From: Takakia lepidozioides
Taxonomy: Eukaryota; Streptophyta; Takakiopsida; Takakiales; Takakiaceae
Length of the DNA stretch: 64,000 nucleotides
Reading direction: 5' to 3'
NCBI GenBank assembly: GCA_030704615.1
Contig: CM060734.1
Location: 13,020,001-13,084,000, forward strand
Numbering within the stretch: position 1 is the stretch's first letter; every line of letters begins with the position of its first letter. The notes beneath the pieces are model-generated. The model was given only the letters and a program-made list of their open reading frames with translations. It made no database searches and was not told the DNA's origin. This document shows, piece by piece, positions 52,543 through 62,940 of the stretch. A program made the translations under genes and the position numbers.

Positions 52543-54131
52543 GTCGCAATCCATGCACGAGCCAGCAGGATGACACTGGAGCTCGGTGGCATGGTGAGAC
52601 GGACGAGGAGATGGTGCCCGGATGGCATGCATCTGCATTTCTGTGTATTTTGGCAGCGGAAGGCCAGGTTGGACCTGCAACAGGGATGACTGTAGATCAA
52701 GTGTCTGAGGACCCTGAGGCCAGCAATGAGCAAGGTGGCGCCAAAGATATACATGAGGATTCAGTTGTGTTGGACTACCTCCGCAGTGGAGACACGGCAG
52801 CCACTGTGACTGCCAAGGAGAGGGATCGGATCCTACAACGAGCCAAGAGGTTCAAGTGGGAGGGGACACACCTGCTCCGAGTGTGGGAGGATGGTCGAGT
52901 GAGGATTGTGCCTCACCCAACACAGCGGGCACGGTTAGTGCGCCATGCCCATGAGGAGTTGGGGCATTTTGGGGTGCGACGCACTCATAGTCTACTGCAG
53001 GGGCAGTATTGGTGGCGTGGTATGCACACAGAGGTGCAACAATTTGTGGCTAGGTGCATGGTGTGTGACAGGGTGCGTGCTTCATTCAACGCCCCTACTC
53101 CACAATTGCACCCTCTTCCGATCATGGGATTGGGCTACAGGTGGAGTCTTGACTTCGCAGGGCCGTTGCCACTGACCATGCGCCACAACAAGTACGTGTT
53201 GGTGATGGTGGAGCACTTCTCCAAGTGGATTGAATTGGTTCCATTGCCTGATAAGGCTAGTGAGGGAGCTGCGTATGCATTCCTGGATTGTGTGCTTAGC
53301 CGATTCGGTGCTCCAGCTGAGGTACTCACGGACCAAGGGAGAGAGTTCTTGGGGGAGTTTCAGGCTTTGTGTGACAAGGCCTTGATAGACCACCGCACCA
53401 CTTCTCGGGATCATCCTGAGGCCGATGGCTTGGCAGAGAGAGTTGTTCAGACAGTAAAGAGGGGTTTGCGCAAGTATGGCTTGCAGAAGGGACACCTAGG
53501 AGATTGGGACCTTCAGTTACCCTGGTTAGCCATGGGCTACAGGTTCAGCAAGCAAGCATCACTTGCCTCCTTCTCACCATACTTTCTTCTCTTTGGCCAA
53601 GAGCCGGATTTGCCTACATCCATTCGCAGAGAAGCTGCTACAGTTCTTAACCTTGACGATCCGGACGTGTGGGCACGTGCATGTGAGCAGCGTGCAGAGT
53701 TGTTCAAGAGAGTCATGCCCATGGCTTTCAAGAACCTTGCCATTGCACAACACCGTGATACGTTGAGGTATGCTACCATACGTGGTGGGGGCTATCGTCC
53801 TGGGGTTCGGAGATTCAACCCTGGTGACTATGTCTATCTGCAGCAGACTGCTCCTACGACCCTGGATGTGACTGCAGGACGTGTTATTTTGAGGGTTCGA
53901 GAGGTCTTGCCCTCAGGCGTCTTGGTCTTGGAGGGTCGGGATGGCATAACTTGGAAGGACCATGTGCGTAATTGTGCGTCATGTCACCTTCCGAATGTCG
54001 ATGGCAGGATTGACCCAAACCTGGTAGTGGTATCTGCAGGTTTGAGGTGCATGTTGTGTGGGTCTGCTAAGGGGCAGCCACCATGCTGGTGTGCGATCGA
54101 TGCTCTAGAGGTTGGCATATGGGATGCTTGA
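52539..54131 (+). CDS. Integrase of G with linker and start of PHD finger
   Basis: A 530-codon frame. Residues 1-110 are linker; zinc domain RHAHEELGHFGVRRTHSLL..FVARCMVCDRV (about 133-180); core WSLDFAGPLPLT (Asp), EVLTDQGREFLGEF (Asp) and HPEADGLAERVVQTVK (Glu); C-terminal barrel RRFNPGDYVYLQQTAP..GRVILRVREVLPSGVLVLEGRDG. It enters the PHD finger at CMLCGSAKG and then leaves it through a one-base deletion near 54073. Confidence 0.9.
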   Translation: MSRNPCTSQQDDTGARWHGETDEEMVPGWHASAFLCILAAEGQVGPATGMTVDQVSEDPEASNEQGGAKDIHEDSVVLDYLRSGDTAATVTAKERDRILQRAKRFKWEGTHLLRVWEDGRVRIVPHPTQRARLVRHAHEELGHFGVRRTHSLLQGQYWWRGMHTEVQQFVARCMVCDRVRASFNAPTPQLHPLPIMGLGYRWSLDFAGPLPLTMRHNKYVLVMVEHFSKWIELVPLPDKASEGAAYAFLDCVLSRFGAPAEVLTDQGREFLGEFQALCDKALIDHRTTSRDHPEADGLAERVVQTVKRGLRKYGLQKGHLGDWDLQLPWLAMGYRFSKQASLASFSPYFLLFGQEPDLPTSIRREAATVLNLDDPDVWARACEQRAELFKRVMPMAFKNLAIAQHRDTLRYATIRGGGYRPGVRRFNPGDYVYLQQTAPTTLDVTAGRVILRVREVLPSGVLVLEGRDGITWKDHVRNCASCHLPNVDGRIDPNLVVVSAGLRCMLCGSAKGQPPCWCAIDALEVGIWDA

Positions 54132-54190
54132 CTCCACCTCTTGAGATGGTTCCGGATGGGGATTGGTTATGTCCACATTGCATTGGATAG
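54048..54190 (+). pseudogene. PHD finger of G (single frameshift)
   Basis: First pair CMLC at 54048-54059 in the integrase frame; after the frameshift near 54073 the rest is readable: CDRC, H/MGC, GDWLCPHC and stop at 54188. All eight Cys/His ligands are encoded. It is directly fused to the integrase C-terminal domain through VRNC..CHLPNVDGRIDPNL. Confidence 0.82.
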
Positions 54191-54450
54191 TGGGAGTGGA
54201 TACAACCATGGAAGGCTAACAAGAAACGCAAGGCCCAGCTACTAGGAGACCTTGAACACACGAGGTCCTGGCTCAAGTTCACAGATTGCAAGATGGCGAC
54301 TAACGATGGGGCTACTCTTGTACCCGGCCTCTTGGTCTATAGAGTTTGAGTACAATAGGGACAGTGATAGAGGACTTAGTACGGCTGTGGCTATTACATC
54401 TTGTAGCTATCTGGAGGTAGAGGGACCTATCCACCAGCTAGGGGGGCGAT
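54191..54450 (+). other. 3' UTR and polypurine tract of G
   Basis: Shares landmarks with E and B (GGGGCTACTC, CCCGGCCTCTTG). Ends CTAGGGGGGCGAT next to the LTR. Confidence 0.65.
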
Positions 54451-54972
54451 TGTGGCAGACTACTTTATTGTGCATATATGTGTGGTGTGGTTTGGACAGC
54501 GATGTAGTTGTGTAGCGATATGTATGCGCACGACAGCTGTCAAGTTAAATAAGCACAGTGTGAAAACAGCTAGAATAAAACTAGTTATTTGTATTTAACA
54601 CTTGGATTTAGGTCAAGTGTTAAATCAGGTGTCAAGTTTAGTTTGACACCTGGTCCGTCTTATCTTCACGAGAGCGGCAGTCGCGCAGCTCATCTCTCTC
54701 GAGTTGAGCCTGCGCGACCGAGCTCCTGCATGCGTTTAGATTTGAGTGTGCTTATGTAGGGGTACAGGTTGTTGTGGGGTGGAGTCCCCATAGCTTGGGG
54801 TGCCCCTGGCTCGACTACTATTTCTAAGAGTGATGGTTTGGTTTTCATGTTTTGTGTCAACAATGTGTTCGTTGGATTTCTATCCATTGTGGCAGACTAC
54901 TTTATTGTGCATATATGTGTGGTGTGGTTTGGACAGCGATGTAGTTGTGTAGCGATATGTATGCGCACGACA
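54451..54972 (+). repeat. 3' LTR of G with 85-bp terminal direct repeats
   Basis: TGTGGCAGAC...GCGCACGACA, 522 bases. The 85-base segment 54451-54535 recurs at 54888-54972 essentially unchanged. The middle (54538-54886) has its own TG...CA ends, and a second copy stands alone at 43034-43377. Confidence 0.65.
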
Positions 54973-55640
54973 CACTCACACACTCCCCATAGGACATACG
55001 TCACTAAAGTTCACATAGGCTATCAAGTAGATGAACCAAATGTACTTTGAAACAACAACTACTCTATCTTAAAATGTATTAGCAAACCACAGTATACAGT
55101 GTGGGCGGGTTGAAGACAAGCCATGTGATCAAGCTCTTTCTTTCAGTGTGTGTGTTGAGGAGCGTTTGGTAACCCACTCTACTACCCCTAAAGTTCTCTC
55201 CTCAAAGCTCATGAGTCACCTGCACGTACACAAGAAGTACAGCTTTAGCTAAAATGATATCTTTATCAATGATTGGGGGAACTCATGCCAGTATGGGAAT
55301 GTGCTTACTCATGGGCAGATCTTGTCATTTGGTGATCCAAGAAGGCTTCCATCATACATAGCGCCACCACCGCTCCACCACCGCTCACTCTTGTTGTTGC
55401 ATTCTTCTCTCACTACTTCTCGTCCTCCAACTGATTTGATCCTTTCACTTTTAGGGCACCTCTGCCCTAAAAACCCTTCATCACTTCATTTCTCTCTCCC
55501 TTTCCCTCGCTCTCGCTCTCTCTCTCTCATCACTCTCCTTTAGGCTACGCGACTCATCTCGTGACTTAGGCCTTACCACAAGCAAAGGATGGACGGGCAG
55601 CAGGAATAGACGGGCAGCATGTATATTCAGCTTATACTCT
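54973..55640. other. No gene recognised; one short hairpin
   Basis: AT-rich spacer. At 55449-55472 a perfect 10-base stem (TTTTAGGGCA, loop CCTC, TGCCCTAAAA) stands out; no T-tract or gene adjoins it. A CT-rich stretch follows at 55495-55535 (pyrimidine microsatellite). Confidence 0.45.
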
Positions 55641-55860
55641 CGTATGTATATGTGTATACGATGCATATACATATACATATACATGATATATGTTATATTG
55701 TAAAAATTTATAGTTTGCAATTCAATTGAATTGCGAGTTGACAATTCAATTGAATTGTCATTTCGCAATTCACTTGAGTTGTGTACCGACAATTCAATTG
55801 AATTGCAAGTTAGGGTTCTTTTCAAGCTGGTTTTTGCAATTCAATTGAATTGCGCACTTT
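55640..55860. repeat. ATACAT microsatellite and repeated AATTCAATTGAATT palindromes
   Basis: TATACATATACATA-type repeats cover about 55643-55685. The 18-base palindrome RCAATTCAATTGAATTGY occurs at 55717-55734, 55741-55758, 55789-55806 and 55836-55853, with a degenerate copy at about 55764-55782. Confidence 0.85.
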
Positions 55861-55918
55861 TAGGGGGGTGATCAAGTGAATTGCGATGCATTTCACATCA
55901 AGCCCTATTTGGAATTCC

Positions 55919-56702
55919 CTAGCTATCACATGGCACTACAAAATTTTTTTTCCCCAAAGCTGCATTTGCATCAGCCTGTGCATTCAATGCTTTTCTAGCA
56001 GCTCTTCTCACCTTCCGCAGATAATTGGCCTTGTCTTTGCCAGTCAGAGGTGTCCCATCTGGAGCTTCTGCTCCCGTGCCTCCACCATCCATGGAAGGAA
56101 CTGTCCGCGGAGAGGATCCCTTGCCGCCCCGAGCTCTAGGATGCACTTAAGCGTATTGGGGGGTGCTCACGCCCGGCGAGGTTGGGAAATGAAGAGACCG
56201 TTGCGCATGGCTGTTGGTTGCTATTGTGGGCTGCAAGGGAAATTGGCCATGTGCATTCTGCAAGTACATAGGACTTCTAGGATACTGTGACGGTGGAGGA
56301 AAAGCAGGTTGGGGAGGATTGGGGTGAGGATACCACACGCCTTCATGGTAATGACCATGAGGAGAAGGTGCATGTTGTCCATCCCAGCATGTTCAAAGGA
56401 GTGCCGCATAGGTGGAGGACTACTGGCAGGTGGACAGGATGGCAGCCTGACTGGCAGGTTTTGAGCAGGTGGAACAGGAAAAAATGCCGATGCGCCATCG
56501 CATAGCCAGGAACATGCAAAGTCTGAGAAGGATACTGCGCATACAGGGGACTGGGTTTAGGATACACTAGACCTGAATTTGGATCACAAATTGGGGGAGG
56601 GACTCTTTCACTTGAACCTATTTCACCAAGTGGAGAACTATTGTTGAAGACTACCTGCCCTGGAACTTGTTTCTTCCTTCTTGCTCCTGCCTGCAAACAT
56701 AC
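55919..56702 (-). pseudogene. Unidentified proline/tyrosine-rich gene remnant
   Basis: A pyrimidine-rich tract and TTTGCAG acceptor on the minus strand at 56703 precede AGARRKKQVPGQVVF, NNSSPLGEIGSSERVPPP, GLVYPKPSPLYAQYPSQTLHVPGY. After frame changes it reads EGVWYPHPNPPQPAFPPPSQYPRSPMYLQ and, near 56030-55930, GKDKANYLRKVRRAARKALNAQADAN. It looks like an exon of a nuclear low-complexity protein with two or three frameshifts. No family recognised. Confidence 0.4.
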
Positions 56703-57200
56703 AGGAAACATACAAATCAGAAGACGAATATTCGTCACACATACCCTGCAACCACCAACCATACCATGCAAATAGCATCACATTGGGTGCAGCAGAAATC
56801 TGACCCAAAATGTGTTGAGGTCTGATCCATTGAACTTGTGAAAAGTGACAGGTGACGTCCTCCCTCTACGTTTCAACTCTCTCTCTGCCTTTTGTTAAAA
56901 TTGTGCTTTGTCCGATGAATCTGTCCCCAATCACCATCCTACATGGCAACCACTACAAAATAAACGTCGGCTTTTTGTACAAAAACCTCCCCCCTCTATG
57001 ATGGTGAAGATGTCATGGTCATAACAATTACTTTCAATGAGTGGCTGCAAAGATGGAGGCATCACAATCTATTTAATCTTGCCAGCCTGCATTGGCAGAC
57101 ATGACATGCAAGGATTGACTACGACCACAGAGCCCTGTGACCCTCCCATGAGACCCTCCATGAGACCTCTCATGCAACCCACTGCAATGCAAAGTATGCA
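56703..57200. other. No gene recognised
   Basis: Spacer between the gene remnant and the LINE fragment. A TGAGACCCTCCATGAGACCTCTCATG stretch near 57147 is a short tandem repeat. Nothing else seen. Confidence 0.4.
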
Positions 57201-57960
57201 ATGCGTCAACTCTGCCCCATCCCCAAGTTCGTTGGACTAATGATATTCATATCTGTGTTGGGCAAGAGACATGTGCTAAAGCTGAAACTGAAGGGTGGCG
57301 TGAATATGAATGACCTCTTTGTGGGTTGTGTTTACATGCCCACAGAGGCGACCCTTGCTATTGACGCAGACAAAGCCTTCGAAGAGGTAAGGCTGGAATA
57401 TGCTCAGCTCCTTGCCAAAGATCAAGTGGTTCTCTTGGGTGGTTTCAATGCCCGGGTGGGCAAAGGTCTCCATCAGGATGATACCATTGAGCCTTTTGGT
57501 GAGGACGAACTGAATTCTATGACTGCAACGAGTGTAGTGGACTCGTGAGAAACCCCAAAGCGCTGGGTCTCACTAAATTTTGCCACTGCAAAGGGATAAA
57601 CTCTAAGGTCAAGAAAATCTTACTTTGTCACGTTATTTGACCTGCCTTGGAGTGCACATCTGCAATATGGGTTCATAACTCTAACCAGGCTAAGGCTCTA
57701 GAATCCATTCAACTGGGGGTGCTTAAGGACTGCATGTCAGCATGCTGTGGCTGTTTGGGGCGAGGTAGACATCCATTCCTTAAGCCAACGACAAGATGAA
57801 TTCAAGGTCAGAACCAGATATCCTAAGTTAATCGACTCTCTATCTTGGAAATAGGACGGCCCTGTCAAAGAGGCTAAGTCCTGCCAGAAGAGAGTAGAAG
57901 AGATTCTCGGGGATCTGAGGTGGTCTACAACGGCAAACAACGTCTTATGAGTACATTCTG
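57201..57960 (+). pseudogene. LINE remnant: endonuclease joined to C-terminus, RT deleted
   Basis: The first part reads LFVGCVYMPTEA, FEEVRLEYAQLLAKDQVVLLGGFNARVGKG, the endonuclease motif with Asp of GDFN changed to Gly. After a stop at 57546 the other frames read NPKALGLTKFCHCK and then IWVHNSNQAKALESIQLGVLKDC, which resembles the region after RT in LINE ORF2. The 2 kb or so of RT expected between them is missing, so this is an internally deleted copy. Confidence 0.6.
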
Positions 57961-58138
57961 CCCATCCCCTGTTGTTCTCTCATGCGCATGGGATAATAAT
58001 GCAACAATGATGAAAGTAAACAGTTCACTAATCTAAGTATGCCTTGTAATACTCAGAGCACATTACTGACATGCAAACCTCGAGCTACTGCTTGAAGCTA
58101 CCTTGGTATAATGCCCTTGCAACCCTATGAACTCTATC

Positions 58139-60360
58139 TTTCGCTCACTATTGCAGAACTCTCTATGAAGAGTGCATGAAGTAGAACACAAATCAAGTTT
58201 GGAGTGCAAAACAGGGAAGAAACTGTGGTTTTGGGTCCAAATGAATTTTGATCGCTTCCAAATTTGGCACGCACGTTGCATATGGCTACATTACATGCCC
58301 CATTAAAAAACGGAATGAAAAAAAATCGTGAGCACGCGAAACACAGTCCAACAGGTCCCAAAGCAATAGCAGCTCCAACAGAATACATTCAACGGGTGAA
58401 CGGATGGTTCCCCATCCAAATCATTTTTGTTAGCTTCCAAACTTTGCCAGCACGTTCCAGACACCCTCTCACAAGTCCCGGACTAATATCAAATCAATCG
58501 AAATTCATTCGATGGCTCAACGGATGGTTGGCCATCGAAATGATTTTGGTTCGCTTTGAGACTTGGCCACTATGTTCAATGTGCCATGTAAGAAATCCAA
58601 GATTTTTTTTCTATTCTAGCCGTGACAGAATGAGTTCTTATGTGGAAGAAGTAAATATGTTAGAGTGCTGAAAAGTAGACTACTGAAACTCTGATACGTC
58701 CCAGTGTAATACGAGATCAATCGAAAATCGTTCGATTGTCCAATGAGGCATTCACTTGTCATCTGGTTTTTGTTCAATGCGAATAAAGAAATCCTACAAT
58801 GCGTGCACGACTATTGCACCCATTGAACGGATGTGGTTGAAGCCCCTCTTTTGCCCGCATGTGTGCGACACATGTGCGGAGACACAACAGACGAATAAAT
58901 CATTTGCCTCCCCATCGGCGCGCTCCCCCCTCAAGCCATTCCACAATTTAAATGAATTTAAATTTATTTTAAGCCAATAAATAGGTTTGCACTGCCTTTC
59001 AGTGGGGGTTTCTGGCATGTATCGATTTTGTTTTTGGCTCAATTTTGTTTTGCGGCTTCCAGCATCCCACGGCTACTCCCCCGCCAAAATTTGGACCAAT
59101 AAAAAATGCCCCAAAAAAAAAGTGTCATCATTTGCTCATTATTGCAGAACTCTCTATGAAGAGTGCATGAAGTAGAACACAAATCAAATTTGGAGTGCAA
59201 AACAGGGAAGAAACTGTGGTTTTGGGTCCCAATGAATTTTGATCGCTCCCAAATTTGGCACGCACGTTGCATATGGCTACATTACACGCCCCATTCAAAA
59301 ACGGAATGAAAAAAATCGTGAGCACGCGAAACACAGTCCAACGAGTCCCAAAGCAATAACCAACAGAATACATTCAACGGATGAACGGATGGTTCCCCAT
59401 CCAAATCATTTTTGTTAGCTTCCAAACTTTTCCAACACGTTCCAGACACCCTCTCACAAGTCCCGGACTAATATCAGAATAATCGAAATTCATTCGATGG
59501 CTCAACGGATGGTTGGCCATCGAAATGATTTTGGTTCGCTTTGAGACTTGACCACTATGTTCAATATGCCATGTAAGAGGCCCCAGAGTAATATGAGATC
59601 AATCGAAATTCATTCAATGGGCCAACGGATGGTTGCCCAGTCAGTCATTAGGCTGCCACTATGCTGCCCACTATGGCAGTCAGTAGTCCACACAATCGCC
59701 CCCCTAGCTGGTGCTTAGGTCCCTCTAAGTCGAAGTAGCCACAAGATGTGATAGTGACCATAGCCTCACTAAGTCCTCCACCACTGTCCCTACTACACTC
59801 AAACTCGATAGATCAAGAGGTCGGGTGCAAGAGTTGCCCCATCGTTAGTCGTCGTTTTGCAACCTGTGAACTTGAGCCTGAGATCTCGATTTTTGTTCGC
59901 TTTGAAACTTGGCCAATGTGTTCAATGTACCCTCTGATACGTCCCAGTGTAATACGAGATCAATCGAAAATCGTTCGATTGTCCAATGAGGCATTCACTT
60001 GTCATCTGGTTTTTGTTCAATGCGAAAAAGAAATCTTGCAATGCGTGCACGACTATTGCACCCATTGAACGGATGTGGTTGAAGCCCCTCTTTTGCCCGC
60101 ATGTGCTTGAACATGTGTGCGACACATGTGCGGAGACACAACAGACAAATAAATCATTTGCCTCCCCATCGGCGCGCTTCCCCCTCAACCCATTCCACAA
60201 TTTAATTGAATTTAAATTTATTTTAAGCCAATAAATAGGTTTGCACTGCCTTTCAGTGGGGGTTTCTGGCACGTATCGATTTTGTTTTTGGCTCAATTTT
60301 GTTCTGCGGCTTCCAGCATCCCACGGCTACTCCCCCGCCAAAAAATGCCCTAAAAAAAAA
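58139..60360. repeat. Tandem duplication of a ~1-kb unit with ~110-base subrepeats
   Basis: 58139-58600 matches 59136-59580, and 58689-59112 matches 59934-60360, so a unit of about 1 kb is present twice in direct orientation. Within it a shorter unit recurs (ATCAATCGAAATTCATTCGATGG-like block, then CGAAATGATTTTGGTTCGC, then TTGGCCA.TATGTTCAATG) with a period near 110 bases. The second copy is interrupted at 59638-59890 by a piece of DNMT-gypsy. No protein is encoded. Confidence 0.75.
59640..59890 (-). mobile_element. DNMT-gypsy 3'-end fragment inside the tandem repeat
   Basis: Collinear with 16650-16880 of element B: part of the terminal repeat, polypurine tract (CTAGGGGGGCGAT on minus) and 3' UTR. 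Subrepeat sequence resumes on both sides (GGATGGTTGCCCA to the left, TTTTTGTTCGC to the right), so it is a filler insertion. Confidence 0.75.
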
Positions 60361-60734
60361 GTGTTTTTTTTCGCTCGCTCAGTATGACAATATTCATAAT
60401 TTGAACAGCCTTCTTTGAAGACATAACTTGTGTAGCATACCTTTCTGATCGGTAATAGAGTAATCAGTAAAGCTAAACGAGAAAACCAAATCTCACTTAT
60501 ACTGCTACTTTCCCATGGTGCTCGTGCAATATTGACCACTCCTCCATTCTATCCCCATTTATCATCTTCTTTCGCAATTGAAAGAAAGATCTTCTGTTGT
60601 ATTGCTACTGATAAACCCTGAAACTTTTCCATGAATGTTTTCCGTTCATTTGCTTCCGTTGACTTGTCCTCTCGTGATTTCAGGAAATCACTGAGTAGCC
60701 ATCATTCCTTAAGTTTACTGGAACTCAACATACC

Positions 60735-60834
60735 GTTAGTCCCCAGTATGGTGGCGAAATGTTACCGCTGGTTCATGACTTAGGCGAAATGGGCTTTCAT
60801 TAGTACAGTCCATTTTCCGAGGCACTTATCAGAG
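60735..60834 (-). repeat. Remnant of an Athila-like PBS and LTR end
   Basis: Minus strand reads TTTCGCCACCATACTGGGGAC, differing slightly from the A/C PBS. The 75 bases toward 60834 would be the LTR tail. The leader side (60360-60735) shows no recognisable ORF. It is cut off by element H. Confidence 0.4.
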
Positions 60835-61486
60835 TGTCGTGCGCATACATATCGCTACACAACTACATCGCTGTCCAAAACCACACAACACATGTGCACA
60901 CCACACACTAGTATACCACTAGTCCACCACTAGTCTAACCACTAGTCCAACCACTAGGCTACAACTAGTCAGTCACTAGGCTGCCACTATGCTGCCCACT
61001 ATGGCAGTCACTAGTCCACACAATGATAAAGGAGAAGAATACAAGCACAAGCTCATGCGAGCTCATAAAGCTGAAGCATAAGCTCATGCATATATAACCT
61101 CATCACTCAAATACAAATTAAGCCAAGTGCACCCCACGCCATGGGGAATCCACACTACGACGCCATAGCTAGGCGCGGTGAGGCTCAACTCGAGAAAGAT
61201 GAGCCTCCCGCGCTTGCCGTGAAGATAACCACTCCAGGGCCTAAATCTGCCTTGACCCCTGGATTGACACTTGGGCCAATCCCAAATATCAATATGTAAA
61301 AGCTAGCTATTTCCTAGCTAGTTTCACACTAGTGGTAAAATAACTTGACAGCTGTCGTGCGCATACATATCGCTACACAACTACATCGTTGTACAAAACC
61401 ACACAACATATGTGCACACCACACACTAGTATACCACTAGTCCACCACTAGTCCAGCCACTAGTCCAACCACTAGGCTACAACTAG
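60835..61486 (-). repeat. LTR of H with terminal direct repeats
   Basis: A 188-base repeat at 60835-61022 (minus: TGTGTGGACTAGTG...GCACGACA) and its truncated copy at 61353-61486 flank a ~330-base middle. The middle begins TGTCAAG and ends TTTATCA on the minus strand, matching the arrangement in E and G. Confidence 0.65.
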
Positions 61487-61985
61487 GAAATATGGTGAGA
61501 AGGAGGCAAGTGATGCTTGTGTAGCCCATGGCTAACCAAGGCACCTGAAGATCCCAATCTCCTAGGTGTCCCTTTTGCAAGCCATACTTGCGCAAACCCC
61601 TCTTCATCGTCTGAACAACTCTCTCTGCCAAGCCATCGGCCTCAAGATGATCCCGAGAAGTGGTGTGGTGGTCTATCAAGGCTTTATCACACAAAGCCTG
61701 AAACTCCCCCAAGAACTCTCTCCCTTGGTCCGTGAGTACCTCAGCTAGAGCACCGAATCGGCTAAGCACACGATCCAAGAATGCATACGCAACCCCCTCA
61801 CTAGCCTTGTCATGCAATGGAACCAACTCAATCCACTTGGAGAAGTGCTCCACCATCACCAACACATATCTGTGGTGGCGCATAGTCAGTGGCAACGGTC
61901 TTGCGAAGTCAAGACTCCACCTGTAGCCCAATCCCATGATTGGTAAATGATGGAACTATGGTGTAGGGGCGTTGAATGAAGCACG
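61487..61985 (-). pseudogene. Integrase core of H, truncated
   Basis: Reads GYRWSLDFARPLPLT, EVLTDQGREFLGEF and LEADGLAERVVQTMKRG (Asp, Asp, Glu retained), then stops at PWLAMGY; homology is lost at 61487 where the terminal repeat begins. Confidence 0.85.
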
Positions 61986-62561
61986 CACCCTGTCACACAC
62001 CATGCACCTAGCCACAAACTGTTGTACCTCTGTATGCATACCACGCCATCAATACTGCCCCTGCAGTAAATTGTGAGTGCGTCGCACTCCAAAATGCCCC
62101 AATTCCTCATGGGCATGCTGCACTAACCGTGCACGCTGTGTGGGGTGAGGCACAATCCTCATCCGACCATCCTCCCATACTTGGAGCAGGTGTATCCCCT
62201 CCCACTTGAACCTCTTGGCTCGTTGTAGGATCCGATCCATCTCCTTGGCAGTCATAGTGGCTGCCGTGTCTCCAGTACGGAGGTAGTCCAACACAGCCGA
62301 ATCCTCATGTATATCTCTGGTACCACCTGGCTCATCACTAGCCTCAGGGTCCTCAGACACTCCGTCTACAGTCATCCCTGTTGTAGGTCCAACCTGACCT
62401 CCCGATGCCAAGATACACAAAAACGCAGATGCATGCCATCCCGACACCATCTCCTCGTCCGTCTCACCATGCCACCGAGCTCCAGTGTCATCATGCTGGC
62501 TCGTGCATGGATTGCGACTCAATCCATCCGCATCCCGATTGACCAAACCCGGTTTATGCAC
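61986..62561 (-). pseudogene. Linker and integrase zinc domain of H
   Basis: Begins with the intact tether NRDADGLSRNPCTS, then WHGETDEEMVSGWHASAFLCIL, KRFKWEGIHLLQVWEDGRM, and zinc domain QHAHEELGHFGVRRTHNLL. A stop follows LQGQY (TGG to TGA); FVARCMVCDRV-type CX2C is readable beyond it. Confidence 0.82.
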
Positions 62562-62594
62562 AACCTGAAAGTCATACTCCTGGAGTATGAGTGC

Positions 62595-62940
62595 CTACCG
62601 TGCAAGCTTCCCCGTAAGCTTGTCTGACTCCATCAACCACTTGAGTGGCTGGTGATCCGTGACAAGGGTGAAGAGATTGTCGTATAGATAGCACCTGAAA
62701 TGTGCCACGGCCCACACTGCAGCTAAGCACTTTCCCTCATATAAGCTATACTTAGCCTCTGCAGCGTTGTTTGAGCGGCTAACATAAGCCACTACGAACT
62801 CTCTTCCCTCATCATCCACCTGTGTGAGCACCGCTCCAAGCCCCAACATGCTCCAATCCATATGCAGCTGAAAGAGACGCCCCCTGATAGGTCGTCTCAG
62901 GATAGGCGCCGAAGTCAACCTCGCCTTGAGCTCTTGAAAA
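62595..62940 (-). pseudogene. RNase H of H
   Basis: FQLHMDWSMLGLGAVLTQV, EFVVAYVSRSNN, CLAAVWAVAHFRCYLYD and LVTDHQPLKWLMESD are readable. A TGA (Trp position) ends the frame after KLAR. Confidence 0.85.

Larger units (their letters stand above)
45502..54972 (+). mobile_element. Element G: near-complete DNMT-gypsy retrotransposon
   Basis: Order: upstream ORF, leader, gag, protease, C5-DNA methyltransferase, RT, RNase H, integrase, PHD finger, 3' UTR with polypurine tract, LTR. It is the longest and least damaged copy, with about six frameshifts. No 5' LTR was recognised, so its left edge is uncertain; similarity to B begins no later than about 46260. Confidence 0.85.

Noticed and set aside
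54451-54535. The 85-base repeat as an 85-base target-site duplication of a solo LTR
   Set aside because: Gypsy integrases make 5-base duplications, and the repeat begins right at the polypurine tract in E and G and differs by subfamily, so it belongs to the element.
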